Below, piece after piece: positions 7,903-16,390 of a stretch of DNA of 64,000 nt. How positions within the stretch are numbered: position 1 is the stretch's first letter; each line of letters begins with the position of its first letter. A program made the position numbers and the translations under genes. Under the pieces are notes generated by a model that was not told the DNA's origin, did no database searches, and saw only the letters and a program-made list of their open reading frames with translations. Origin of the DNA: Granulicella arctica (GTDB lineage Bacteria > Acidobacteriota > Terriglobia > Terriglobales > Acidobacteriaceae); contig NZ_JACCCW010000002.1 in NCBI RefSeq assembly GCF_013410065.1, forward strand, positions 1,178,001 through 1,242,000, in the 5' to 3' direction.

Positions 7903-9774
7903 ATGGCGACAGAAAACGTCGCGCTGGCAGCCAGTGCCGAAGGCGGCACATTGGTCGAGCCAGACACGCAGCCGCAATCTTCGCAAAGAAACATCGTCAA
8001 CGACTTCACCATTCAGATAGCGACTGTCAATGGATCCGGATCGCAGTCAGCTAATCTGGTCCTGCTCAAATCAATATTTCGAATGGGCATTCCGGTCAGC
8101 GGCAAAAACCTATTCCCTTCCAATATCGCCGGGTTGCCGACCTGGTACACCATCCGTGCCAGCAAAGACGGATATGTCGCTCGCAAGAAAGAGATCGACA
8201 TCCTGATCGCGATGAATCCGGAAACCTCGAAGGAGGACATACTTTCGCTGCCCACAGGTGCCGCGGCGATCTATGAAGAGTCGGCCAACCTAAAGCAATT
8301 TCGCGACGATATAGCCTGTTATCCGGTTCCATTCGACAAGCTGACAGCCGCGGTTTGCTCTGAGGCGAAGCTGCGCAAGCTCGTCAGAAACATGATCTAC
8401 GTCGGCATCGTCGCACAGCTTCTGAAGATGAACATGACAGCCGTCGAAGCAACGCTGCGCAAACAGTTCGCAAAAAAGGTGAAAGCAGCAGACCTGAACT
8501 GGGCGGCAGTGCAAGCTGGTTACGACTACGCTTCGACAACATTCACCAAGAACGATCCCTTCGTGCTCGAAGCAATGAACGCGACCGATGGCAAGATCAT
8601 CATCGATGGAAACGCCGCCGCTGCACTCGGCTGCATCTTTGCTGGCTGCACTGTGGTGATGTGGTATCCCATCACGCCATCGTCATCGCTGGTGGAGAAC
8701 TTCATCGACTATGCCAAACGTTATCGCCTCGAGGAAGACGGCAAAGCGACCTTCGCCGTTGTGCAAGCAGAAGACGAGCTCGCAGCAATAGGAGCAGTGT
8801 TCGGAGCAGGTTGGGCAGGCGCCCGCGCCATGACCTCAACCTCCGGTCCCGGAATCTCGCTCATGGCCGAATTCACTGGCCTCGGCTACTATGCCGAGAT
8901 CCCCGGAGTCATCTTCGACATACAACGCACCGGCCCATCCACAGGCATGCCAACGCGCAACCAGCAGGGGGACCTACTCTCCGTCGCATTCCTCTCGCAT
9001 GGAGATACAAAACACGTCATGCTCATTCCCGGCAGCGTGAAGGAATGCTACGAGATGGCGCAATCAGCGTTTGATCTGGCAGAGCAGCTACAGACACCAG
9101 TGTTTGTCATGTCCGATCTCGATCTGGGAATGAACAACTGGATGTCCGAGCCCTTTGCTTACCCGGACAACCCCCTGAATCGCGGCAAGGTATTGAGCGC
9201 AGAAGACCTGACAAGGCTCGGTGGATTCGCTCGCTACAAGGATGTCGATGGCGATGGCATAGGCTATCGCACCCTGCCGGGTACCGATCATCCCCTCGCC
9301 GCATACTTCACCCGTGGCAGCGGCCACAACGAGAAGTCCCAGTACACAGAGCGACCGGACGACTACTTCAACAATATGGAACGTCTGTCCAGAAAGTTTG
9401 AGACCGCACGCACGCTCGTTCCTCACCCCGAGATCATACAGACCGGTAAATCCAAAATCGGTTTGATCGCCTTCGGCTCATCTGATTTTGCAACGCGTGA
9501 GAGCCGCGATCAACTCAACAAGGAATACGCTCTTGACACTGGCTATATGCGACTGCGCGCCTATCCGTTCTCGCGTGAGGTGCATGAGTTCGTCGCTGCG
9601 CATGATCGCGTCTATGTGATCGAGCAGAACCGTGACGCACAGATGTTAAGCCTGCTGAAGCTCGATCTGCAAGCAGAAGACATCGTGAAGCTGCGCAGCA
9701 TCCGCCACTTCAACGGACTGCCGATCGACGCTCGCTCCGTCACCGATGACCTTGTCACACAGGAAGGAATCTAA
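7903..9774 (+). CDS. korA: 2-oxoacid:ferredoxin oxidoreductase, fused gamma-alpha subunit
   Basis: With KorB this protein forms a CoA-dependent 2-oxoacid (probably 2-oxoglutarate) ferredoxin oxidoreductase. Residues about 25-200 are the gamma domain (GSGSQSANLVLLKSIFRMG, SNIAGLPTWYTIRASKDGY). From about 230 the alpha domain follows (DGNAAAALGCIFAGCTVVMWYPITPSSSL, ARAMTSTSGPGISLMAEFTGLGYYAE). I chose ATG 7903, eight bases after GGGAG. The GTG at 7867 has no ribosome binding site. The stop is five bases before korB, so the two are one operon. The gamma-alpha fusion is the usual arrangement of the two-subunit enzyme, which draws on ferredoxin and lets the cycle run in either direction. Confidence 0.9.
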   Translation: MATENVALAASAEGGTLVEPDTQPQSSQRNIVNDFTIQIATVNGSGSQSANLVLLKSIFRMGIPVSGKNLFPSNIAGLPTWYTIRASKDGYVARKKEIDILIAMNPETSKEDILSLPTGAAAIYEESANLKQFRDDIACYPVPFDKLTAAVCSEAKLRKLVRNMIYVGIVAQLLKMNMTAVEATLRKQFAKKVKAADLNWAAVQAGYDYASTTFTKNDPFVLEAMNATDGKIIIDGNAAAALGCIFAGCTVVMWYPITPSSSLVENFIDYAKRYRLEEDGKATFAVVQAEDELAAIGAVFGAGWAGARAMTSTSGPGISLMAEFTGLGYYAEIPGVIFDIQRTGPSTGMPTRNQQGDLLSVAFLSHGDTKHVMLIPGSVKECYEMAQSAFDLAEQLQTPVFVMSDLDLGMNNWMSEPFAYPDNPLNRGKVLSAEDLTRLGGFARYKDVDGDGIGYRTLPGTDHPLAAYFTRGSGHNEKSQYTERPDDYFNNMERLSRKFETARTLVPHPEIIQTGKSKIGLIAFGSSDFATRESRDQLNKEYALDTGYMRLRAYPFSREVHEFVAAHDRVYVIEQNRDAQMLSLLKLDLQAEDIVKLRSIRHFNGLPIDARSVTDDLVTQEGI

Positions 9775-9779
9775 AGGCA

Positions 9780-10832
9780 ATGACACCTGCTCCTATCGAC
9801 ACACCAAAGCCGCCAGCGAAAACGAACCGCATTGGTCTTCAAGTCCTCGACTACCGCGGCGGCAAAACAACTCTCTGCGCCGGCTGTGGCCACAATGCAA
9901 TCTCTGAGCGCATCATCGATGCTTTTTATGAGATGGGCGTTCAGCCAGAGCGATTGATGAAGCTCTCCGGCATCGGATGCTCATCCAAAACTCCGGCCTA
10001 CTTCATCAACCGTTCGCACTCCTTCAACAGCGTCCACGGACGTATGCCCTCCGTAGCGACCGGCGCGCTGCTCGCCAACAACACCATGATGGCCCTGGGC
10101 ATCAGCGGTGACGGCGACACCGCCTCTATCGGCATAGGGCAGTTCGTCCACATGATGCGTCGCAACATCCCGATCATCTACATCATCGAGGACAACGGCG
10201 TGTATGGACTCACCAAAGGTCAGTTCTCCGCAACCGCCGACATCGGCTCTAAGCTGAAGACCGGCGTCATCAACGATCTCCCACCGATTGACACCTGCGC
10301 ACTCGCCATCCAACTAGGTGCGACCTTCGTCGGACGTTCTTTCTCGGGCGACAAAAAACAGTTGCTCGCCATGCTGAAGGCCGCCATTGCACACAACGGT
10401 ACCGCTGTGCTCGACGTGATCTCCCCCTGCGTGACCTTCAACGATCACGAGGGCTCCACCCGAAGCTACAAATATATGCAAGAGCACGAAGAAGCCATCA
10501 CCGAGATCGGCTTCGTGCCCCATTTTCAAGAGATCGACGTCGAGTACGATCCCGGTACAACCATCAACGTGGAGATGCACGACGGCAGTCATCTCCGTCT
10601 CCGCAAGCTGCATGAAGACTACGACCCAACCAACCGTATCACTGCAGTTTCAACACTCATGTCTGCACATGCAACAGAAGAAGTTTTGACCGGCATCTTC
10701 TACGTCGACACACAAAAACCCAGCTTTACCGAGATGTTGAATCTAGTGAATGAGCCGCTTGGCACCTTACCGGAAGAACGAGTCAGACCCAGTCGCGCTG
10801 TGCTGGATGACGTGATGCAACGGTTGATGTAG
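9780..10832 (+). CDS. korB: 2-oxoacid:ferredoxin oxidoreductase beta subunit
   Basis: This 350-residue subunit binds thiamine diphosphate and an iron-sulfur cluster. The cluster cysteines begin at LCAGCGHN. The ThDP motif runs from GISGDGDTASIGIGQF to IIEDNGVYGLTKGQ (GDG to N). ISPCVTFNDHEGS supplies the late cluster cysteine and is typical of 2-oxoglutarate-type enzymes. It lies five bases behind korA and closes the operon, ending just before a strong hairpin. The C-terminal 100 residues, including DYDPTNRITAVSTL, match the KorB extension. Substrate preference (2-oxoglutarate against pyruvate) is inferred from the family, not proven. Confidence 0.92.
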   Translation: MTPAPIDTPKPPAKTNRIGLQVLDYRGGKTTLCAGCGHNAISERIIDAFYEMGVQPERLMKLSGIGCSSKTPAYFINRSHSFNSVHGRMPSVATGALLANNTMMALGISGDGDTASIGIGQFVHMMRRNIPIIYIIEDNGVYGLTKGQFSATADIGSKLKTGVINDLPPIDTCALAIQLGATFVGRSFSGDKKQLLAMLKAAIAHNGTAVLDVISPCVTFNDHEGSTRSYKYMQEHEEAITEIGFVPHFQEIDVEYDPGTTINVEMHDGSHLRLRKLHEDYDPTNRITAVSTLMSAHATEEVLTGIFYVDTQKPSFTEMLNLVNEPLGTLPEERVRPSRAVLDDVMQRLM

Positions 10833-10846
10833 TCCGACGCAATCAG

Positions 10847-10874
10847 CAAGCCCCGGACAACTATCCGGGGCTTG
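10847..10874. terminator. Bidirectional hairpin terminator between korB and the lipoprotein gene
   Basis: An 11-bp perfect GC-rich stem (CAAGCCCCGGA, 10847-10857, with 10864-10874) closes a six-base loop. It sits between convergent genes. No long T-tract follows on either side, so it may act through stem strength or with Rho. Confidence 0.65.
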
Positions 10875-10893
10875 TATCGCTCACACCATTCGC

Positions 10894-11226
10894 CTACTGA
10901 TGGTAAAAGCCTCTGTAATAACCGCGCAAATACGCATTCCGGAAGTAATCCCGATACGCCTCGAACGGCCCAAACCGCGGATCATACCCAGGCGCATCAT
11001 GAAACTTGCGATCACTCTTCGGATGATAGCCCACGCCGTTGTACGAATCACGAGCCCCATCTGCCGAACCGGCTTGGAAGCCATTATGGTCGGCCTGTTC
11101 CACCAATGGCGGAGGTCCTTGCGGTGGTGGAGGTGGCGGCGCAGCCACATATGTCCGCTCGGCACAACCGGCAGTCAGTAGCACCGCAGCAGCGGCCAGG
11201 GGAAGCATATATCGGGAGAGTTTCAT
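10894..11226 (-). CDS. Small lipoprotein with a proline tract and Tyr/Arg-rich tail
   Basis: The 110-residue product starts with a lipoprotein signal (MKLSRYMLPLAAAAVLL) and lipobox LTAGC, so it should be anchored to a membrane through the Cys. A run of seven prolines follows, then a region of Asp, Gly and Tyr, ending in YLRGYYRGFYHQ. I chose ATG 11226, five bases after CGAGG, because it places the signal peptide at the start. No family is recognised. Tyr-rich tails like this occur in envelope proteins, but nothing specific can be said. It is convergent with korB. Confidence 0.75.
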   Translation of the reverse strand: MKLSRYMLPLAAAAVLLTAGCAERTYVAAPPPPPPQGPPPLVEQADHNGFQAGSADGARDSYNGVGYHPKSDRKFHDAPGYDPRFGPFEAYRDYFRNAYLRGYYRGFYHQ

Positions 11227-11354
11227 CACATCCTCGCTTTCTTCTACGCTGCCTAACAAACGGCCAGCGCCTCATTCGTAGGAACGCGAAGTGGAATGAA
11301 ATGTTTCTGAAGAAAGAAGTTGCGCGGCGCAGCGCATTTTTTCACGCCTGACTA

Positions 11355-12830
11355 CTAAGCATTACCGCTCGGCAGCCGCACCACAAACTCAGTATTTCCC
11401 GGCTGGGACGAGAACAAAATCCGCCCACCAAACTGCTCAACGATCCGATGCACGATCCCAAGTCCCAGCCCGGTCCCTACACCCATCTGCTTCGTCGTAT
11501 AAAATGGATCGAAGATCTCCTTCTGGCACGTGATAGGAATACCCGATCCATTGTCTGTCACGCTAATGCAGATGTAAGGGCGGCTATTACCGCCGCTCCC
11601 GTTGATCGACTCTAGCCAAGTCCGGATCTTGATCCGCCCCTTGGGCGACACCGCATCGATCGCATTGTCCAGCAGGTTCGTCCAGATCTGGTTCAATCCA
11701 GAGACCTCCGTGTTGAGCAGCGGAAGATCCTGCGCAAAATCCTTCTCGAGCACAATCTCCTTCTCACGGAACTTGTGCCCCAGAATCACCAGCGTCGCAT
11801 GAATGCTGTCGTTGACATTCAACGTCTGCCGCTGTCCCTTGCCCTCATACGCATACGACTTCACCGCATGCACCAGGTCCCCCACCCGGCCAATGCTCTC
11901 CTCGATCGTGCCCACCAACTGCATGCTGGATACAAGTGCCTCGAGCCAGCTCAGCGCATCCGAAAATATCTCTCCAGGAAACTCGTTTCGCGCGCACTCC
12001 AGCTCCGTTATATCGATGCCGGCTGAGACCAGTGTCGGAGCCAGCTTCCACGCGTTCTCGACGTTTGCCGTTTCCATCCACTCCGTCAACTTCTCTTCCG
12101 CGTCAGACTGCTCAAGCGAGTTCATCCGTAGCGGCTCTTTCATCGCGAGCGCCTGCTCCTGCAAGTCCCGCATGCACTCCTTCTGTCCCCGGCTCAACTC
12201 AATCTGCGAAAACTTCGACGAGAGCGCATGCAGTCTCAGCAGGTTCTCTCGCAACTGCGCCGCCGCCCGCCGCGCCGCCGCACCCGGATTATTCAACTCA
12301 TGCATCAGCCCCGCAGCCAGCGTCCCTAGCGACGCCATCTTCTCTTGATGCACCGCAACGCTCTGCACCTTTTGAAGCCGCATCGCCATATTTCCCAGAA
12401 TCGCCTTACGAACCTCTGGGCAAACTGTCATCAATTTCCAGAAACCGTCTTCCTCCAGGCGTAGAAGATGAGTGTTGCCAAGCGAGCGCATCTGGACAGA
12501 ATTCGGAATGTTCGCCAAAAGTGAAATCTCTCCGAACGCGCTCCCCGCATTAAGCACATGCAGTGCCATCTCGTTGCCATCAAGCATCATCTGAGAGATG
12601 CGTAGATCACCTTCCAGCAGTATCCAGAAGTAGTGTTGAATCTCGCCCTGCTGCACAACAAACTCGCCATCGGTCAGGCGAATCTCTTCTGCGTCCTCCA
12701 GGCAAACCAGTTGGTCATTCTTCAGCGAGGCCAGGATCGGCACCAAGTGTAGCTTCTCCAGAAGCGCGGGGTCGATGTTGGTTCCAATCCGGTTGATGAT
12801 CTCTTCACTCTCGCTCATATATCTACGCAC
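11355..12830 (-). CDS. Histidine kinase with N-terminal cyclic-nucleotide-binding domain
   Basis: This 491-residue kinase has a cNMP-binding/CRP-type beta-roll at about 27-145 (GEFVVQQGEIQHYFWILLEGDL, AFGEISLLANIPNS), then a HisKA region with LAAGLMHELNNPGAAARR, where the His is the likely phosphorylation site, and a HATPase_c domain (NLLDNAIDAV, VTDNGSGIP, TGLGLGIVHRIVEQFGG). No membrane segment is seen, so it is cytoplasmic. The H-box HELNNP is that of soluble kinases of the NtrB/cyanobacterial group. GTG 12830 follows AGGG at five-base spacing. It lies eight bases behind the receiver/thioredoxin-reductase gene, so the two form one operon and a likely kinase-regulator pair. Confidence 0.88.
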   Translation of the reverse strand: MRRYMSESEEIINRIGTNIDPALLEKLHLVPILASLKNDQLVCLEDAEEIRLTDGEFVVQQGEIQHYFWILLEGDLRISQMMLDGNEMALHVLNAGSAFGEISLLANIPNSVQMRSLGNTHLLRLEEDGFWKLMTVCPEVRKAILGNMAMRLQKVQSVAVHQEKMASLGTLAAGLMHELNNPGAAARRAAAQLRENLLRLHALSSKFSQIELSRGQKECMRDLQEQALAMKEPLRMNSLEQSDAEEKLTEWMETANVENAWKLAPTLVSAGIDITELECARNEFPGEIFSDALSWLEALVSSMQLVGTIEESIGRVGDLVHAVKSYAYEGKGQRQTLNVNDSIHATLVILGHKFREKEIVLEKDFAQDLPLLNTEVSGLNQIWTNLLDNAIDAVSPKGRIKIRTWLESINGSGGNSRPYICISVTDNGSGIPITCQKEIFDPFYTTKQMGVGTGLGLGIVHRIVEQFGGRILFSSQPGNTEFVVRLPSGNA

Positions 12831-12838
12831 GTCATCCC

Positions 12839-14485
12839 TTACAGTGTTGCTAAATATTGGTGCACAAACTGAATCGCAATCGAACCTTCACCGACCGCCG
12901 AAGCGCATCGCTTAACTGAGTTGAAGCGCACATCGCCAGCCACAAAAATCCCTGGCACACTCGTCTCCAACAGATGCGGATCGCGGTCGAGCGTCCACGC
13001 CTGAGCCGCCCTCACCTTCAGGTCCGGTCCCGCCAGAATGAACCCCTTGTTGTCACACACGATTGAGTCAGGCAGCCAGTCCGTCTTCGGTGCCGCCCCA
13101 ATAAACACAAACAGAGAGTTGGCGTGCCGCGTCTCTTCGCCCCTCGGAGTCTTCAACGTCAGACACTCCAGGTGCGAATCGCCCGAAACACTCACCACCT
13201 CGGTCCCGGTCTCCACCACAATATTCGGAGTCGCCTCGATCTGATCGATCAGGTACTTCGACATGCTCTTCGTCAGCGACTCGCCACGCACCAGCATCCG
13301 CACCTTGCTCGCATAGCGCGAGAAGTGCATCGCCGCCTGCCCAGCCGAGTTCGCGCCCCCAACAACATAAATCTCTTCATCGGCGCAGCCCCGTGCCTCC
13401 GATAGAGCCGCCCCATAGTACATCCCCGCACCAGAAAATCTGTCCGCTCCCGGAATGTCCAACATGCAGTACGAGACTCCCGTCGCAATCAGGCACACAT
13501 GGCAGATCACCTCCTGCCCATCCGCCATCTGGACGATGTGATACTTGTTCTCCGTCCGGATCGACGTCACCCGCTGCGTCAGGAACTCCGCTCCAAGCCG
13601 CTGCGCCTGGATATACGCTCGCTTAGCCAGCTCTTCTCCGCTCAGCCCCTGAGGAAATCCAAGGTAGTTCTCGATCTTCGAGCTCGAACCCGCCTGTCCC
13701 CCGACCGACTCGCCTTCGACAATCAGTGTCCTCAGTCCCTCCGACGCGCCATACACCCCGGCCGCCAGCCCCGCCGGTCCCGCTCCGATCACCACAACGT
13801 CATAGAACTCCTGGCGCGCCTGCATCGGCAGCCCCAACTTCGCCGCCATCTCCTGCTCTGTCGGCTGCAGCAGTACCGATCCATCCCCGAACAGCACCAC
13901 CGGCATCTTCGTATCGTCGATGCCGCGCTTCTTCAGCAGCTCCAGAGCTTCCGGGGTCTGCTCCGGACTCAGCCACTTGTACTCCACCCGATGCCGTGCC
14001 AGGAAATCACGTACCTGATAGTCCGCCGCCGACCACCGCATCCCCACGACCTGGATGCCCTCATACGCCGGTCGATATCCCTGTTTCCACGACTCCAGCA
14101 GGTCATCCAGCACCGGATACAGCTTTACCTCCGGCGGGTCCCACGGCTTATTCAGGTAGTAGTGAATCTTCGCCGCGTTGATCGCCCGGATCGCGGCCTC
14201 CGTATCGGCATACGCCGTCAGCAGCACCCGCTTTGCATCCGGATACAACGCCATCGCCTGCTGTAGGAACTCCACCCCAGACATCCCAGGCATGCGTTGA
14301 TCTGACAGAAACAGCGCAACCGTCTCCTCGCGCTCTTTCAACTGCCGACAGGTCTCCAGCGCCGCGTCACCCGAGACGGCGCGAATGATCCTGTAGTGCT
14401 GCCCATAGTGGCGCCGCAAATCCTGGACCACCGCCTCCAGGACACTCACATCATCGTCGATCGCTAGCAATATCGGTTTCGGCAT
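12839..14485 (-). CDS. Receiver domain fused to thioredoxin-like and thioredoxin-reductase-like domains
   Basis: The 548-residue product has three parts. Residues about 1-130 are a receiver (AIDDD, phospho-Asp in LFLSDQRMPGMSG, LNKPWD). About 145-220 is a thioredoxin-fold piece without a CxxC (MRWSAADYQVRDFLARHRVEYKWL). About 228-548 is a two-nucleotide flavoprotein like TrxB (VVVIGAGPAGLAAGVYGASEG, YVVGGANSAGQAAMHFSRYA, VPGIFVAGDVR). The TrxB redox CxxC is missing: where CATC is expected the protein reads GMYYGAAL. So phosphorylation by the adjacent cNMP kinase may control a flavin-dependent reaction other than disulfide reduction. This fusion is recurrent in acidobacteria and cyanobacteria as I remember, yet its substrate is unknown to me. 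Confidence 0.85.
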   Translation of the reverse strand: MPKPILLAIDDDVSVLEAVVQDLRRHYGQHYRIIRAVSGDAALETCRQLKEREETVALFLSDQRMPGMSGVEFLQQAMALYPDAKRVLLTAYADTEAAIRAINAAKIHYYLNKPWDPPEVKLYPVLDDLLESWKQGYRPAYEGIQVVGMRWSAADYQVRDFLARHRVEYKWLSPEQTPEALELLKKRGIDDTKMPVVLFGDGSVLLQPTEQEMAAKLGLPMQARQEFYDVVVIGAGPAGLAAGVYGASEGLRTLIVEGESVGGQAGSSSKIENYLGFPQGLSGEELAKRAYIQAQRLGAEFLTQRVTSIRTENKYHIVQMADGQEVICHVCLIATGVSYCMLDIPGADRFSGAGMYYGAALSEARGCADEEIYVVGGANSAGQAAMHFSRYASKVRMLVRGESLTKSMSKYLIDQIEATPNIVVETGTEVVSVSGDSHLECLTLKTPRGEETRHANSLFVFIGAAPKTDWLPDSIVCDNKGFILAGPDLKVRAAQAWTLDRDPHLLETSVPGIFVAGDVRFNSVKRCASAVGEGSIAIQFVHQYLATL

Positions 14486-14748
14486 AACTTCTACTATGGC
14501 TCACAGCACGCCGGATTTCCTAATGCCACCTTCCGAGCCCGCCTCGCCATTAGAGTACTTACGAAGGCCCTGCGCTTCAGAAACATCGCCCGGTAAGCGG
14601 AAACTTTTGGAACCCAGAAAGAAACGGTATAACTTTGCAGCCGCTCACAACCAGCGTCGGCTCCATGACATACACTTGTACGAATTGTATACATTCGAGG
14701 GTTCACCCGATCAGCCGCCGATAAGGTGACTGCGGGCAGAGGAGCATC

Positions 14749-15426
14749 ATGCCGCAGGAGACCAACACGATGAATCGGCTCATACTTGCGGACAATCAAG
14801 CCATCTTCCGATCGGGTGCCGCCCGCATCCTGGCCATGGAAGACGACATGCGCATCGTCGCTCAATGCGAGGACGCCTCGCGCCTCATGGCAGCCCTCGA
14901 CCACATTGGCGGTGTTATCGTTCTCTTCTCCACCAGCATGCAGCCCGATATTGAAGCTGTGCTCGCCAGAATCCGCGAAACCGGCAGCCGCGCCATCCTC
15001 GTCACCGAAAACACCGAAGAGGTCACCGCTGGTGTCGCCGAACAACTGGACGGTATCATCTGCCGCAACATCAGCGGAACCGACCTTATCGACTCCCTTC
15101 GCCGCGTCTCCCGCGGTACCCGGTACATCCATCACCCCAACATCACCGCTATGGCCGCTATGGACAGCGTCGGCGCCCGCGTCCGCGACCAACTCACCCC
15201 CAAAGAGATGCAAATCGTCGCCCTCATTGTCCAGGGCTGCAAGAACAAAGACATCGCCAACCAGCTCAACACCAAAGAGCAGGTCATCAAGAACTACCTG
15301 CGCAGCATCTATGACAAGACAGGCGTCTCCGACCGCCTCGAGCTAGCTCTCTTCACCCTCCACCACAGAGTCCTAGCTGACGCCGCCGCGAAAGCAGGAA
15401 ATCTCCTCCAGAAAAAATCCGCCTGA
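14749..15426 (+). CDS. LuxR/NarL-type regulator with degenerate receiver
   Basis: The 225-residue protein pairs an N-terminal receiver-like domain (LILADNQAIFRSGAARIL) with a C-terminal LuxR helix-turn-helix (LTPKEMQIVALIVQGCKNKDIANQL). The receiver lacks key residues. The strand that should end in the phospho-Asp reads VIVLFSTSMQP, with Ser three places before Met, and the conserved Lys is replaced in GIICRNISG. It is therefore unlikely to be phosphorylated in the normal way and may act as a constitutive or ligand-responsive regulator. The start is ATG 14749 behind AGAGGAG. It is divergent from the receiver/flavoprotein operon and could regulate it from the 263-base gap. Confidence 0.85.
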   Translation: MPQETNTMNRLILADNQAIFRSGAARILAMEDDMRIVAQCEDASRLMAALDHIGGVIVLFSTSMQPDIEAVLARIRETGSRAILVTENTEEVTAGVAEQLDGIICRNISGTDLIDSLRRVSRGTRYIHHPNITAMAAMDSVGARVRDQLTPKEMQIVALIVQGCKNKDIANQLNTKEQVIKNYLRSIYDKTGVSDRLELALFTLHHRVLADAAAKAGNLLQKKSA

Positions 15427-15532
15427 GCCAACCGGCAGACGACACCCCCCTCTATTTACTGCTTCACAGCAAAGGACGGGGTATCCGCGCCAAACTCGAT
15501 CCTCCTTTTGTCACACCCAACCAAAACTGTCA

Positions 15533-15551
15533 TCCTGAGCGAAGCTCAGGA
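15533..15551. repeat. REP-like palindrome
   Basis: TCCTGAGC (15533-15540) and GCTCAGGA (15544-15551) are perfect arms around GAA, within TGTCATCCTGAGCGAAGC. I recall this as a frequent dispersed intergenic repeat in acidobacterial genomes. It lies in the 290-base gap after the LuxR-type gene. Nothing else was recognised in that gap. Confidence 0.6.
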
Positions 15552-15716
15552 CCCTGTATTTTACCGTTGGACTCGTTTTTGCTTCATCAACCTTGTCAAC
15601 CCCACCCAATCTCAAAGTCCGCCCTAACCCCAACAAAATAAACCATCAATAAACCAAAAATCCCTTGGCATATTCACTCCACCTAATCCACTAAAATAGA
15701 AATAGGGGGGCTCTTT

Positions 15717-16049
15717 ATGAAACTTGCGCGCGTGATCTTGTTTACTGGACAGATCGAGGCAATGAGCAAATTCTACGGAGACGTACTCGGCCTCAAGAAG
15801 ATCGTCACGAATGAAACGGGCTGGCAAGAGTTTGCAGCAGGCGGCGCACGGATAGCGCTCCACTCCGGTCCGTCATCGCCGGGACGCAAGGGCCCCAAGA
15901 TCGTATTCCACGCCAAAGACGTCGCCGCCCTGCGCGAGACGCTGGTGGCACGAGGCGCAAGCTTCGGCAAAGTCCGACAAGGGGAGATGTTTTGCCTCTG
16001 CGACGGCAAGGACCCCGACGGCAATCCCATTCAATTATCCGACCGCTGA
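15717..16049 (+). CDS. VOC-family (glyoxalase/bleomycin-resistance-like) protein
   Basis: This 110-residue protein is one VOC unit, with the paired beta-alpha-beta-beta-beta folds typical of glyoxalase-like metal enzymes. The start LARVILFTGQIEAMSKFYGDVLGLKK is the classic first module, and FCLCDGKDPDGNPIQLSDR is the usual end. Substrate cannot be told. The likely ligands are few, so it might be a binding protein rather than an enzyme. The gene is single. The motif GAAATAGGGGGG occurs both just before it (15699-15710) and 50 bases after it (16101-16113), which hints at a duplicated or inserted unit. The stretch of Gs before the ATG may serve as the ribosome binding site. Confidence 0.85.
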   Translation: MKLARVILFTGQIEAMSKFYGDVLGLKKIVTNETGWQEFAAGGARIALHSGPSSPGRKGPKIVFHAKDVAALRETLVARGASFGKVRQGEMFCLCDGKDPDGNPIQLSDR

Positions 16050-16188
16050 AATCATACCGAAGTCCAGACCTAACCCCTTTGTTTTTCATATTTTGATATC
16101 GAAATAGGGGGGGAGTGGACATATAAACGAGGTATTTCGCTCCGGCATTTGATGGGGCATACTTTTCCCACAAGTGAAAGGAGGCATT

Positions 16189-16290
16189 ATGGGACAGGTA
16201 CTTCACAGGAGCGGCCGGACGACAGCGACTCTTCGAACGATTGGGATTGTGTTGCTCGTATCCTTATCGGCCCTGCCAGGAGCTTCGTAG
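16189..16290 (+). CDS. Possible 33-residue hydrophobic peptide gene
   Basis: An ATG directly behind AAAGGAGG (four-base spacing) opens a 33-codon frame ending in TAG. Residues 1-17 are polar and basic, and residues 18-33 are a hydrophobic stretch (IGIVLLVSLSALPGAS) like the core of a signal peptide or a single membrane helix. Either it is a small membrane peptide, or it is the start of a secreted protein cut short by a stop. The 341-base gap between the VOC gene and the winged-helix gene otherwise shows nothing. Confidence 0.35.
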   Translation: MGQVLHRSGRTTATLRTIGIVLLVSLSALPGAS

Positions 16291-16390
16291 CAGGCAAATC
16301 CACTAGCGATTTGTGGAGCAAACTCTGCCTAGAGAATAATCTTTGTTGGACGGCTGAAAGCCCTCGCAACAATGCCAGAGTCCCAAATAT

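Noticed and set aside
16189-16290. Calling the 33-residue frame a transposase start, since MGQVLHRS resembles the beginning of some IS transposases
   Set aside because: Similarity ends after eight residues in every frame and no other part of an IS is present.
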